Notes under the pieces: model-generated
What the model saw: only the letters and a program-made list of their open reading frames with translations
The model's database searches: none
What the model was told of the DNA's origin: nothing
Shown: positions 33,003 through 45,581 of the stretch, piece by piece
How the letters are laid out: every line of letters begins with the position of its first letter
Numbering within the stretch: the stretch's first letter is position 1
Assembly: GCF_004121055.1 (NCBI RefSeq)
Contig: NZ_PYAL01000004.1
Span: forward strand, 186,001-250,000
DNA from: Achromobacter aloeverae
GTDB taxonomy: Bacteria; Pseudomonadota; Gammaproteobacteria; Burkholderiales; Burkholderiaceae_B
DNA: 64,000 nucleotides
Reading direction: 5' to 3'
Program-made: the position numbers and the translations under genes

Positions 33003-34423
33003 CGCTTGAGCTCGGGGCCCAGGTCGATCGGGGCCGTGGCGGGCTGGCGCTCGGGTTCGGCGGTGGGTATGTAGCTGCCCTGGTTGCGGTTGGCCCGCAG
33101 CAGATATCGCTCCGCCGCGCGCTGCACGTCGATCAGCGTGGCGTCGCGCACGCGGTCGCGTTCCAGGAAGACCAGGCGCCAGTCGCCGCTCACGCTGGCC
33201 TTGGACAATGCGTCGGCCAACGCCAGCGGATCGGCCTGCGCGCGGGTCCAGCCGTCCAGCCAGCGGCGGCGCGCCTGGTCGAGCTCGGCCTGGGTGTAGG
33301 GATGCAGCCTGACCGACTCCACGGTGCGGTTCAGGATGCGCTGCGCGTTGTCGTTGTCCACGGCGGGCTTGAGGGCGGCGATGAACTCGATCAAGCCATA
33401 GTCGCGCCATCCCAGCGCGGTGCTGCTGATCGTGCCGGCCAGTCCCGGCGTGACCAGTTCGCCCCGCAGGCGATGGGCGCCGCCCGTGGCGAGCATGTCG
33501 GCCGCCAGCAGCAGCAGGGTGTGGTCGCGGCTGTGAGGGGCGGGCACATGGTACATGGCGGCCGCCAGGGGATAGCCGCCCCTGCGGCGCAGCGTGATGG
33601 CATGGTTGCCGTCGCGCAAGGACTCGACGTCGTAGTCGGCCGGCATGTTCCGGCTGGGGCGCGGCACCTTGCCCAGCGTTTCGACGATGGCCGACAGCGT
33701 GGCGGCTGCGTCGAACTTGCCGGTGATGGTCAGCACGGCGTTATCGGGCTGGTAGTACTCGCGATAGTAGGCCCGCAGAAGATCGATGCGGACGTTGGCG
33801 AAATCGGCGCGCGTACCCATGGGATCGTTGCCGTAGCGGTGCCAATGGAACACGGCGCTGCGCATCTTTTGCCGCAGTACGCGTTCGGGCGCGTTTTCGC
33901 CGGCCTCGACTTCATCGAGGATCTTCGGCAGCACGCCATCCACGTCGGCGCGCGTCACGCCGGTATGGACCATGGCGTCGGCATGCCAGCCCAGGTACCA
34001 GGCCAGTGTCGCGGGGGCGGCGAGGAAGGTGGCGGCATAGTGGGTGCGTTCCGCCGAGGTGCTGGCCTTGACGTTCATGTCGCGGCGCTGGAACGAGGCG
34101 GAGATGTCGGGATGGGTGGGCGTGCCCCTGAGTACCAGGTGCTCCAGCAGATGCGACAGGCCGCGCTGGCCGTCATGTTCGTTGCGCGATCCTACCCTGT
34201 AGGTCAGGTCGACGGCCGTGGTCGTCTGCGTATCGTCGGGCGCCAGGAGCACGCGCAGGCCGTTGTCCAGGCGATATTCGGTGATGCCTTCTGCCGAGCG
34301 GGTCCTGGCGCAGCCGTCCGGCGCGTTGGCCGGGATGGCCTGCGCGCCCAGTGACCAGAAGACGAGCAGGGCGGGGAGGCGGCGGGACAGGGCGGAAAAA
34401 CGGGGCGCAAGATTGGACGCCAT
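32981..34423 (-). CDS. Single-unit M16 zinc metallopeptidase
   Basis: This 480-residue protein has a signal peptide and a zinc site of the inverted type H91-L-L-E94-H95, with the third ligand expected in EVEAGENAPERVL. It contains one catalytic half of an M16 protein (M16 N and C domains), about half the length of its neighbour at 34824. The two appear to be paralogues with shared segments such as LAPDD and REYYQPDNAVLTI. Start is the ATG at 34423. An in-frame extension through a 15-bp repeat array (VHTAF pentapeptides) is unlikely to be translated, since a leader follows the ATG. Probably periplasmic. Confidence 0.85.
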   Translation of the reverse strand: MASNLAPRFSALSRRLPALLVFWSLGAQAIPANAPDGCARTRSAEGITEYRLDNGLRVLLAPDDTQTTTAVDLTYRVGSRNEHDGQRGLSHLLEHLVLRGTPTHPDISASFQRRDMNVKASTSAERTHYAATFLAAPATLAWYLGWHADAMVHTGVTRADVDGVLPKILDEVEAGENAPERVLRQKMRSAVFHWHRYGNDPMGTRADFANVRIDLLRAYYREYYQPDNAVLTITGKFDAAATLSAIVETLGKVPRPSRNMPADYDVESLRDGNHAITLRRRGGYPLAAAMYHVPAPHSRDHTLLLLAADMLATGGAHRLRGELVTPGLAGTISSTALGWRDYGLIEFIAALKPAVDNDNAQRILNRTVESVRLHPYTQAELDQARRRWLDGWTRAQADPLALADALSKASVSGDWRLVFLERDRVRDATLIDVQRAAERYLLRANRNQGSYIPTAEPERQPATAPIDLGPELKRYDTDVD

Positions 34424-34451
34424 AAGGAAAACTTCCCACGAGTGAGGTGTG

Positions 34452-34540
34452 GACACTGAGGTGTGGACGCCCGGGATGTGCACGACCGAGGTGTGTACGA
34501 ATGCGGTATGCACGAATGCGGTATGCACGAATGCGGTATG
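34452..34540. repeat. 15-bp tandem repeat upstream of M16 gene
   Basis: About six units ending in Rtgtg or gtatg. The cleanest are the 15-mers beginning 34496, 34511 and 34526 (Yacgaatgcggtatg). Earlier copies at 34452, 34466 and 34481 are diverged. The array sits 29 bases upstream of the M16 start at 34423. Confidence 0.85.
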
Positions 34541-34653
34541 CACGGGACGTTGCCCATCAGTGGTCGGATCTACCATGAGCGTTCCCGGTCCGTCGCGCTT
34601 TTCAGGGCCTTCCGCTTTTCAGGACATTCAGTAGGACTTTTTCCAGGGCTTTT

Positions 34654-34704
34654 TTCGAAAGGGCGCCTTCGAAAGGGCGCCTTCGAAAAGGCTTCTTCGA
34701 AGGC
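34654..34704. repeat. 14-bp tandem repeat
   Basis: Two identical 14-bp units (34654-34667 and 34668-34681, ttcgaaagggcgcc) are followed by two shorter diverged units. The array lies in the 400-bp gap between the two M16 genes. Confidence 0.8.
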
Positions 34705-34713
34705 GATAGGCAC

Positions 34714-34747
34714 AAGGCCCCGGACCACTTGCGCGGTCCGGGGCCTT
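34714..34747. terminator. 13-bp perfect hairpin downstream of the large M16 gene
   Basis: AAGGCCCCGGACC pairs with GGTCCGGGGCCTT around an 8-base loop. It lies 77 bases past the end of the minus-strand M16 gene at 34824. No T-tract follows directly, so termination is likely but not certain. The rest of the 400-bp gap holds only repeats. Confidence 0.7.
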
Positions 34748-34823
34748 GGTACGGTTGTGCGGGACTGGTGGGCGGGCCTGGAGCCAGGCCTGGCCGCCCC
34801 TGGGGCGGCTTTCCTGTGCGTCG

Positions 34824-37592
<2,769 letters not shown>

Positions 37593-38117
37593 GAATCTCG
37601 TAATCCTGCGGAGTGGACGAAGTTGTTGGAGTGTATACGTGAGGTGAAGTTCAGCAGGCGAATCCTGTAACAGATTTTTCCGTTGAGAAAAGGGATTTGT
37701 ACCGGTTCCTGGCCTGGGCATGTCGGGATGGGGCCCCCTTCGCACCCAAATTGCACCGGAACATGCCGGTTTCCCCTGGTAAAAGCGGGCGTGGCGGCGG
37801 CTGCGGGACATTGCCGGCGGCGCCGGCGCCGGCGCTGCCCAGGCCGGCGGGAGAGGGCGGTTCGCTTGGCTCCGGTGGCCGCCAGGAGTAACCTGCGGAT
37901 AACAGACAGACGCCGCGCCCCGCCGCGCGGCGGGCTCTGCGCCGGCTCAGCGCGCAGGGCAAGGCAGCAGCCCATCGCATCGATACCGCCATCCTCCCGG
38001 CCCCATCCAGGGTCGGCGTTCGTTTCATCCGCGGCCGCGTCCGCGACTCCGGGACGGGAGGCTACAAAATGCCGCATGCGGCCGGCGCGCCGGCCATGCT
38101 CCATGGAGGAATGCATC
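37593..38117. other. 525-bp gap between divergent genes
   Basis: An AT-richer patch at about 37668-37700 could hold the promoter of the M16 gene. The remainder is very GC-rich with short ggcgcc runs near 37815-37840. I see no RNA gene, no operator and no ORF with a ribosome site. Confidence 0.4.
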
Positions 38118-38483
38118 ATGCTGACCGATCTCGTTTCCCGCGCCCTGTCGCATCTGGCGGGCAGCCAGCTGCCCAATGAGCGGCTCAAGGGAACCTTCCG
38201 GTACGCGTATGCCAGTGATGACGGGAAGTACGTCGCCATTCTTGCGCACGACCACACGACGTATGTCGTCGACCTTGCCACGTGCCGCTATTGCGCGGAA
38301 GGCGGTGGCGTGCCCTGCGGGTTTTCGGGTCATGTCCTGGAAATGGAGGGCGCGGGCAAGGGCGCGCGATCGCGCCCGGCCTATGCGCGCGTGTTCGACC
38401 TGGACATGGATGGGGACGAGATCGATTGGCGACAATGTCCGGAATCATTCGGACGATTTCGTTCCGGCCGGGTATATTGCTAG
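38118..38483 (+). CDS. Hypothetical protein, cysteine-containing, 121 residues
   Basis: I do not recognise this protein. GGAGGA lies 7 bases before the ATG at 38118. It is predicted to be soluble, with a beta-rich look (YAYASDDGKYVAILAHD, TTYVVDLATCRYC). It has a C-x2-C-x7-C cluster (CRYCAEGGGVPC), a further Cys in QCPESF and a Cys as the last residue, which could bind metal. An acidic DLDMDGDEID segment lies near the end. It precedes the TolA-like gene by 90 bases and may be co-transcribed with it. Confidence 0.65.
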   Translation: MLTDLVSRALSHLAGSQLPNERLKGTFRYAYASDDGKYVAILAHDHTTYVVDLATCRYCAEGGGVPCGFSGHVLEMEGAGKGARSRPAYARVFDLDMDGDEIDWRQCPESFGRFRSGRVYC

Positions 38484-38573
38484 GTCGGGCCGCGGCGGGT
38501 GTGCCGCCGGCGGCTGAATGAACGCCTCCTGGGAATTCGAGAAGTGCTGAAGAAGACGCCGGCGCCGCGCGCC

Positions 38574-39464
38574 ATGACGGGAAAAATCCTCTCCATCCTG
38601 CTGGGCTGTGGGCTCGGGCTGAACGCGCTGGCCGCGGATACGGCCGCGCCCGCGGCGGCACTATCGGTATCAGGCCAGCTGGCGCAGGCGACGCAGGCCC
38701 AGCCGGCACAGACTCCGCCCGCGCAGACCCCGCCAGCGCAGACCCCGCCCGCGCAGGACAACGCGCCGGCGAAGGAAACGCCGAAGGAGCCGGCCAAGGA
38801 GGCCCCCAAACCCGCCGCCAAGGAAACGCCGAAGGAGCCGGCCAAGGAGGCCCCCAAGCCCGCCCCCAAGGAAGCGCCCAAGGAGCCGGCCAAGGAAGCG
38901 CCCAAGCCCGCCGCCAAGGAAGCCCCGAAGGAGCCGGCCAAGGAAGCGCCCAAGCCGGCGGCCAAGGAAGCGCCGAAGGAGGCTCCGAAGGACGCAAGCA
39001 AGGACGCAAGCAAGGAAGCTCCGAACGCGCCGGGCAAGGAAGGCGACAAGGCGGCTGCCGCCGCGACGCCGGCCGCCGATGCCGGCAAGGACGCCGCGCG
39101 CGGCCCCGTGGTCGTCGAGGTCTATCCGCCCGCCAAGGGCGCGCACCAGCCGCAGTTCTCGTTGGGCGATGACAAGGCCCGCCTGGATGGCCGCCAGCTT
39201 GGCCTGGCCCTGGGCACCGTGGCCAAGGACAAGGCGCGCGGTCCGATGACGCCGGTCGCGATATTGGTGGATTCCACCATGACGCTGGCCGACGTCGGCG
39301 GCATTGCCACCCTGGCTGCCCAGGCCGGCATGAAGCAGGTGCGTTTCTTCGTCTCGGATGGCGAACGCAACATGGTGACCGAAGTGGTGCCGCAGGCTGG
39401 CGCTGCCTTTCCGCGCGCGCGCCTGGAGTCCGAAGTCATGGCCGCGCCCAAGGAGCCGGACTGA
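38574..39464 (+). CDS. TolA-like Lys/Pro/Ala-repeat stalk with TolR/ExbD-like C-terminal domain
   Basis: This 296-residue exported or anchored protein has an N-terminal hydrophobic leader (ILSILLGCGLGLNALAAD). A long repeat region (about residues 35-175) is built from KEAPKEPAKEAPKPA-type units, coded by 33-bp and 15-bp DNA repeats, and should form an extended stalk like TolA domain II. The last 100 residues contain PVAILVDSTMTLADVGGIATLAAQAG and KQVRFFVSD, which look like the periplasmic domain of TolR/ExbD. The start is uncertain: ATG 38574 has no good ribosome site and GTG 38544 is possible. Function is inferred; a cell-envelope role is likely. Confidence 0.65.
   Translation: MTGKILSILLGCGLGLNALAADTAAPAAALSVSGQLAQATQAQPAQTPPAQTPPAQTPPAQDNAPAKETPKEPAKEAPKPAAKETPKEPAKEAPKPAPKEAPKEPAKEAPKPAAKEAPKEPAKEAPKPAAKEAPKEAPKDASKDASKEAPNAPGKEGDKAAAAATPAADAGKDAARGPVVVEVYPPAKGAHQPQFSLGDDKARLDGRQLGLALGTVAKDKARGPMTPVAILVDSTMTLADVGGIATLAAQAGMKQVRFFVSDGERNMVTEVVPQAGAAFPRARLESEVMAAPKEPD
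38690..39030. repeat. Coding repeats of the Lys/Pro/Ala stalk
   Basis: Short 15-bp units (cagaccccgcccg-like, 38707-38760) lead into longer alternating units coding AKETPKEPAKEAPKP and close variants, in tandem to about 39000. The frame is kept throughout, and copies are nearly identical, so copy number may vary between strains. Confidence 0.85.
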
Positions 39465-39468
39465 GCGT

Positions 39469-39571
39469 AGGCCCGAAAAACAGGCCCGAAAAAGCAGACC
39501 CGAAAAGCAGACCCGAAAAGCAGACTCCAAAAGAGTAAGCCGGAAGTAGGGCAGGAAAGTAGACCGGAAAG
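39469..39571. repeat. 13-14 bp tandem repeat after the stop codon
   Basis: Units agRcccgaaaaRc begin at 39469, 39482, 3996-equivalent 39496, 39509 and 39522, and decay rightward into units such as agaccggaaagt. The array starts 5 bases after the TGA of the stalk gene. It fills the gap to the convergent VWA gene. Confidence 0.85.
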
Positions 39572-39595
39572 TCCGCCTGACAAAGACGGACCGGG

Positions 39596-40768
39596 TTATT
39601 TCGACAATGTGCGCATGGCCTGTTCCAGGCCTGCCACCGTCACCGGATACATGCGGTCGTGCATGATGTCGCGCAGCAGCGCGATGGACTGCCGGTAGTT
39701 CCAGGACGCGGTCGGCTCCGGGTTGAGCCAGGCGGCCTTGGGCCACGCCTCCAGCAGCCGCTGCATCCAGACGGCCCCGGCTTCCTTGTTCGCGTATTCC
39801 ACCGAGCCGCCGGGCTGCAGGATCTCGTAGGGGCTCATGGTGGCGTCGCCGACGATGATGAGGCGCCAGTCCGCGTTGTACTTGCGCAGGATGTCCCAGG
39901 TATCGAAGCGCTCCGTGCTGCGCCGGCGCGCGCTCTGCCACAGGCTGTCGTAGGGACAGTTGTGGAAGTAGTAGACGTCGAGATTGCGGAATTCGCTGCG
40001 CGCCGCCGAGAACAGCTCCTCGACCCGCGTGATGTGGTCGTCCATGCTGCCGCCGACGTCCAGCAGCATCAGCACCTTGACCGTGTTGTGGCGCTCGGGC
40101 ACCAGGCGCAGGTCCAGGTGCCCGGCATTGCGCGCGGTGCTGGCGATGGTGTCGTCCAGGTCCAGTTCCAGCTCGGCGCCGGCGCGGGCGAAGCGGCGCA
40201 GGCGCCGCAACGCCACCTTGAAGTTGCGCGTGCCCAGCTCCAGCCGGTCGTCGTAGTCGCGGAACTGGCGCATGTCCCAGACCTTGACGGCGCTGCGATG
40301 GCCGGCCGATTCTCCGCCCACGCGGATGCCTTCGGGGTGATAGCCGCCATTGCCGAACGGCGACGTGCCGCCCGTGCCTATCCAGCGGTTGCCGCCGGCG
40401 TGCCGTTCCTTTTGCTCCTCCAGCCGCTGGCGGAACATCTCCATCAGCTTGTCCCAGCCGTGCTTCTCGATGGCGGCCTTTTGCTCGGCCGTCAGGGTGC
40501 GCTCGAACTGCTTGATCAGCCAGTCCATGGGGATGTCCTTGCCGGCCGGCAAGGCGGCCTCGATGCCCTTGTAATAGGCGCCGAACGCCTGGTCGTAGCG
40601 GTCGTAGAGGGCTTCGTCCTTGACCAGGGCGGTGCGCGCGAGAAAGTAGAAATCGTCCAGCGTGGGCGACATCAGATCGTGACGCAGGGCGTTGAGCAGC
40701 GTCAGGTATTCCTGCACCGAGACGGGCAGCTTGTGGGCCCGCAAATGGTAGAAGAAGTCGATCAGCAT
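39596..40768 (-). CDS. VWA-domain CoxE-like protein
   Basis: This 390-residue protein has an N-terminal helical domain (MLIDFFYHLRAHKLPVSVQEYL) and a C-terminal von Willebrand A domain. Such proteins work with MoxR ATPases in metal-enzyme maturation or protein remodelling. The MIDAS first loop is D237-V-G-G-S-M, with Gly instead of the first Ser of DxSxS. It follows the MoxR gene at 40785 by 16 bases, forming the classic MoxR-VWA pair. Downstream target unknown; the molybdenum dehydrogenase at 26-31 kb is one possibility only. Confidence 0.9.
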   Translation of the reverse strand: MLIDFFYHLRAHKLPVSVQEYLTLLNALRHDLMSPTLDDFYFLARTALVKDEALYDRYDQAFGAYYKGIEAALPAGKDIPMDWLIKQFERTLTAEQKAAIEKHGWDKLMEMFRQRLEEQKERHAGGNRWIGTGGTSPFGNGGYHPEGIRVGGESAGHRSAVKVWDMRQFRDYDDRLELGTRNFKVALRRLRRFARAGAELELDLDDTIASTARNAGHLDLRLVPERHNTVKVLMLLDVGGSMDDHITRVEELFSAARSEFRNLDVYYFHNCPYDSLWQSARRRSTERFDTWDILRKYNADWRLIIVGDATMSPYEILQPGGSVEYANKEAGAVWMQRLLEAWPKAAWLNPEPTASWNYRQSIALLRDIMHDRMYPVTVAGLEQAMRTLSK

Positions 40769-40784
40769 GGCGCGGGCCGCCCGG

Positions 40785-41660
40785 TCAGCGCCGCGTGCCG
40801 GTGCGCGTCATCGCGGCCAGGCGTTCCAGCAGCTGCATGTCCTGCTCGTTCTTCAACAAGGCGCCTGCCATGATGGGCACCGCCGTGGCGGCATGGGCCT
40901 CGATTTCGCCGGCCGGCACGTCCTCGGCCAGCAGCAGCCGCAGCCAGTCCAGCAGTTCGGACGTCGAGGGCTTCTTCTTCAGGCCGGGCGCCTCGCGCAG
41001 GGCGAAGAAGGCGTCCAGCGCGGCGCGCAGCACGTCCTGCTTGAGATCGGGATAGTGCACCGCCACGATGTCGCGCATGGTGTCGCGGTCCGGGAAGCGG
41101 ATGTAGTGGAAGAAACAGCGGCGCAGGAAGGCGTCGGGCAGGTCTTTCTCGTTGTTCGAGGTGATGATGACCAGCGGCCGGTGGCGCGCGCGTATGGTCT
41201 GGCGGGTCTCGTAGACATGGAATTCCATGCGGTCGAGCTCGCGCAGCAGGTCATTGGGGAATTCGATGTCGGCCTTGTCGATTTCGTCGATCAGCAACAC
41301 CACAGGCTGGTCGGCCTCGAAGGCCTGCCAAAGCACGCCTTCGACGATGTAGTTGCGGATATCCCGCACCTTTTCGTCGCCCAGCTGGGAGTCGCGCAGG
41401 CGCGAGACCGCGTCGTATTCGTACAGGCCCTGGTGCGCCTTGGTGGTGGACTTGATGTGCCATTGCAGCAGGGGCCGGCCCAGGGCGGCCGCCACTTCCT
41501 CGGCCAGCATGGTCTTGCCGGTACCGGGTTCACCCTTGATCAACAGGGGGCGCTGCAGCGTCAACGCGGCGTTGACGGCCAGCTTCAGATCGTCGGTGGC
41601 GACGTAGCGTTCGGTGCCGTCGAAGCGGGCGGCGGGAGCATCGGGACGTGCTGCGGACAT
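40785..41660 (-). CDS. MoxR-family AAA+ ATPase
   Basis: This 291-residue ATPase has Walker A GEPGTGKTMLAEE, Walker B VVLLIDEIDKAD, sensor 1 IITSNNEKDLPDAFLRRC and a C-terminal lid. The TFHL-like central region around HVYETRQTIRA is typical of MoxR. The ATG at 41660 is preferred (GGAGG about 10 bases upstream). It is transcribed with the VWA gene, and the pair probably acts as a chaperone inserting cofactors or remodelling complexes. Confidence 0.93.
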   Translation of the reverse strand: MSAARPDAPAARFDGTERYVATDDLKLAVNAALTLQRPLLIKGEPGTGKTMLAEEVAAALGRPLLQWHIKSTTKAHQGLYEYDAVSRLRDSQLGDEKVRDIRNYIVEGVLWQAFEADQPVVLLIDEIDKADIEFPNDLLRELDRMEFHVYETRQTIRARHRPLVIITSNNEKDLPDAFLRRCFFHYIRFPDRDTMRDIVAVHYPDLKQDVLRAALDAFFALREAPGLKKKPSTSELLDWLRLLLAEDVPAGEIEAHAATAVPIMAGALLKNEQDMQLLERLAAMTRTGTRR

Positions 41661-41831
41661 GAAACGAAAGCCTCCACGGTCAGGGCACGGGGCTGCGCCC
41701 ATGCGTGGTCTATCGGGCAATTATCGTACAATCGCTGGGATTTTGCGTCCGGCTGGAGGGCTGGCGCGAAGTCTTCGCAGATGTACCAGCAGAAGTTCCA
41801 GCAACCAGAATAGCCGAGACAAGAGCCCCCA

Positions 41832-42188
41832 ATGAAGTTGCGAACGAATGTATTGCGTACGGTAGCAGTGATGGCCATGACGGCATCCTGTGCGATTCCG
41901 GGCCTGACCCATGCGGCCGATGCCGCGCCTGCCGCCGGCAATGTGCAGGCGGCGCGTGACAAGATTTCGATGTGCATCGGCTGTCACGGCATCCCGGGAT
42001 ACAAGACCGCGTTTCCCGAGCTTTACCACGTGCCCATGATCGCCGGGCAGAATGCCAAGTACATCGAGGCCGCCTTGAACGAATACAAGAGCGGTGCGCG
42101 CAGTCATCCCACCATGGATGCCGTCGCGGCCAGCCTGTCCGACCAGGACATCGCCGACCTGGCTGCGTATTACGCCAATCTCAAGTAA
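41832..42188 (+). CDS. Small periplasmic cytochrome c
   Basis: This 118-residue class I cytochrome c has a signal peptide ending LTHAAD. Its single heme site is CIGCH, and the axial Met probably lies in HPTMDAV. It is followed after 12 bases by a second cytochrome c of similar size. In Bordetella relatives such pairs serve as soluble electron carriers. Confidence 0.9.
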   Translation: MKLRTNVLRTVAVMAMTASCAIPGLTHAADAAPAAGNVQAARDKISMCIGCHGIPGYKTAFPELYHVPMIAGQNAKYIEAALNEYKSGARSHPTMDAVAASLSDQDIADLAAYYANLK

Positions 42189-42200
42189 TCGGGGGCATCC

Positions 42201-42563
42201 ATGAAACGCCATTTCCTCGCTTGCGCGGGTGTCGCGCTGCTCGTTTCCTGCGGCCTTGCGCGCGCCGCCGACCTGGACGCCGGCAAGGCCGTCTTCCAGA
42301 AATTCAACTGCGCGTCCTGCCATGGCGCGGACGCCAAGACCGCCGTCGATCCGGCCTATCCGGTGCTGGCGGGCCAGCATGCCGACTACCTGAAGCATGC
42401 GCTGACGGCTTACCAGCGTGGCCAGTCCGGCGCCGCCGCGTCCGCCAATATCCGCAAGAATCCGGTGATGGGCGCCTTCGCGGTGCAGCTGTCGCCGGAG
42501 GACATCGACAATGTCACGGCCTGGCTGGCCAGCCTGCCGAGCGACCTGGGCGTGCGCAAGTAG
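42201..42563 (+). CDS. Small periplasmic cytochrome c
   Basis: This 120-residue class I cytochrome c has a signal peptide ending LARAAD. The heme site is CASCH, and the axial Met is in NPVMGAFA. GGGGG lies a few bases before the ATG at 42201. It is co-transcribed with the preceding cytochrome. After its stop the sequence drifts into degenerate aaggcc-rich repeats up to about 42600. Confidence 0.9.
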   Translation: MKRHFLACAGVALLVSCGLARAADLDAGKAVFQKFNCASCHGADAKTAVDPAYPVLAGQHADYLKHALTAYQRGQSGAAASANIRKNPVMGAFAVQLSPEDIDNVTAWLASLPSDLGVRK

Positions 42564-42635
42564 GCAAAGGGCTCAAGGCCGAGGGCCAAAGGCCAAGGAC
42601 GGCCCGGGCTGTCGTTCCAGCGGCTCGGGCTACGG

Positions 42636-43061
42636 CTACCGGTCCGCCCGCTGGCGGATCAGGTCAATATAGGTATCGCTGTCCAGGGGCTTGCCCAGCC
42701 GCTGCGCTTCCCAGACCACCTGGCCCAGGCATTCCATGATTTCATGCGCGGCGTGATGCGCGTCGCTGCGCGCCGTCAGCCGCTGGTAGGCGGCGCGGAT
42801 GCCGGGCGGATGGTCGATCGAGAGCTGTTCGGCGATCGCCAGGTGCATGGACAGGTGCAGGAAGGGATTCGTGCGCCCCTGCTCGACCGAGTAGTCCTTG
42901 GTCATGGCCGCGGGGTCTTCCAGGTCGCCGTGGTATTCGGGATGTTCGACCAGCCAGTCCAGGGCCATCGATTCCAGGGGTGTAAGCACTTCCGAGGCAC
43001 GGTGCTTGCGCCAGGTTTCGATGAAGAATTCGCGGACTTGGTCGCGGGAAGGATTGAACAT
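42636..43061 (-). CDS. DUF1841 family protein
   Basis: This 141-residue protein of the DUF1841 family is common in betaproteobacteria and of unknown function. Recognisable segments are MFNPSRDQVREFF and NPFLHLSMHLAIAEQLSIDHPPGIR, with the conserved HHAAHEIMECLGQVVWEAQR near the C-terminus. The several conserved histidines could bind metal. It is convergent with the cytochromes and divergent from icd. Confidence 0.88.
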   Translation of the reverse strand: MFNPSRDQVREFFIETWRKHRASEVLTPLESMALDWLVEHPEYHGDLEDPAAMTKDYSVEQGRTNPFLHLSMHLAIAEQLSIDHPPGIRAAYQRLTARSDAHHAAHEIMECLGQVVWEAQRLGKPLDSDTYIDLIRQRADR

Positions 43062-43222
43062 TCGGGGAATAGGAAACGGAAACGCGAGCGTGTTGTGCGG
43101 AGCGCCGTTGTGCGCTGCGTCATGGCATTTTACTCCCGCCGCAGGGGGAGATCGGTCCGGCGGCCCGATAGGGCGAGATAGAATGGGCTTTGCTTCGACC
43201 GTAACCGCAGAGAGCCGTTGTC

Positions 43223-44465
<1,243 letters not shown>

Positions 44466-44479
<14 letters not shown>

Positions 44480-44510
44480 GCGTGATCGTAGGCCTGATGT
44501 AGGCTTGATG
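44466..44510. repeat. 11-12 bp tandem repeat at the icd stop codon
   Basis: Four units taggcctgatg / taggcgtgatcg / taggcctgatg / taggcttgatg begin at 44466, 44477, 44489 and 44500. The icd stop TAG (44477-44479) opens the second. Units 1 and 3 are identical, so the last icd codons are copied into the noncoding DNA. Confidence 0.9.
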
Positions 44511-44533
44511 TAGGCCGGGGCGCCCGCCGGCGC

Positions 44534-45481
44534 TCAGTCCGGCGCTGGCACGAGGAGCTCGCCGTCCATGACCGGCGGCATGGTGCGCCGGATGATTTCC
44601 AGGAAGCGCCGCAAGCGCGCCGGGTAATAACGCGCGTAAGGGTGCATCAGGTAAATGGGCAAGGGCGCGGCATGCCAGTCCGGGATCAACCGGCACAACC
44701 TGCCGGCCTGGATGTCCTCCGTCGTCATCCAGGCGGATTCGACGGTCGCCCCTATGCCGCGCAGGGCGGCGTTGTGCAGGGCATACAGATTGTCCGTCAG
44801 CATGCGCGGCCGGATCGGCAGGCGGTACTCCTCCCGGTCGGCCACGTGCCGCAGCGTAATCTCATCGCGATAGAAGGTGCGCAGGGCTATCCAGGGCAGG
44901 CCGGCCAGGTCGGCCGGGTGCCGCGCGTGGGGCACGGTCGCCGCCAGCGCGGGCGTGCCCACCACGATGCGCGGGATTTCCGACACCCGCACCGCCACCT
45001 GGTCGACGTCGTCCAGCTCGCCCACGTGCAAGGCGCAATCGATGCCTTCCGCGAGGAAGTCCGGCCGCCGGTCCTGCAGCAGCCATTCCACGGAGACCTT
45101 GGGATAGCGGACGAGGTAGTCGGCCAGCAAGGGCATCAGGTGGCGCTGGCCGAAGGCGTGCGGCACCAGCACCCGCAGTCTTCCTTCGGGTTCGTCGGCC
45201 ACGCCGCGCAGGTCTTCCTCCATCGCCTGCCAATTGTCCAGCAGGTCGCGGGCGCGCGCATAGCAGCGTTCCCCGTCCTCGGTGAGCTTCATGGCATGGG
45301 TGGTGCGCTGCAGCAGCTTCAGGCCGAGGAAGCGTTCCAGGGCCTGCAAGCGCCGGCTGATGGTCGGTTGCGTCGTTCCCAGGCGTTCGGCGGCGGCCGA
45401 CAGGCTGCCGCTATCGACGATGCGGATAAAGGTCTGCATCAGCTCGATGCGGTCGACGCCGGAGGTTTGGGCTTCTGTCAT
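44534..45481 (-). CDS. LysR-family transcriptional regulator
   Basis: This 315-residue protein has the winged helix RIELMQTFIRIVDSGSLSAAAERL and TTQPTISRRLQALERFLGLKLLQRTT, of the CrgA/PecT-like branch, with the usual effector domain. ATG at 45481. It is divergent from the MFS gene at 45582 with only 100 bp between, so it very likely controls that transporter and itself. Confidence 0.92.
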   Translation of the reverse strand: MTEAQTSGVDRIELMQTFIRIVDSGSLSAAAERLGTTQPTISRRLQALERFLGLKLLQRTTHAMKLTEDGERCYARARDLLDNWQAMEEDLRGVADEPEGRLRVLVPHAFGQRHLMPLLADYLVRYPKVSVEWLLQDRRPDFLAEGIDCALHVGELDDVDQVAVRVSEIPRIVVGTPALAATVPHARHPADLAGLPWIALRTFYRDEITLRHVADREEYRLPIRPRMLTDNLYALHNAALRGIGATVESAWMTTEDIQAGRLCRLIPDWHAAPLPIYLMHPYARYYPARLRRFLEIIRRTMPPVMDGELLVPAPD

Positions 45482-45581
45482 GCGCGTAGCGTATAGGGCT
45501 TCTGCAATACGCGCTACTACCCACGTTGGTCATTCGTGCGGAGAATGCCATCCGTCGATCACCCAATCCGGAATTTCCATC

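Noticed and set aside
34424-34576. N-terminal VHTAF-repeat extension of the small M16 protein
   Set aside because: The signal peptide starts at the ATG at 34423; an extension before a leader would prevent export. It is kept only as a low-probability alternative.
37651-38028. Minus-strand ORF of 125 codons in the 525-bp gap
   Set aside because: It lacks a ribosome site and any domain; composition alone keeps it open.
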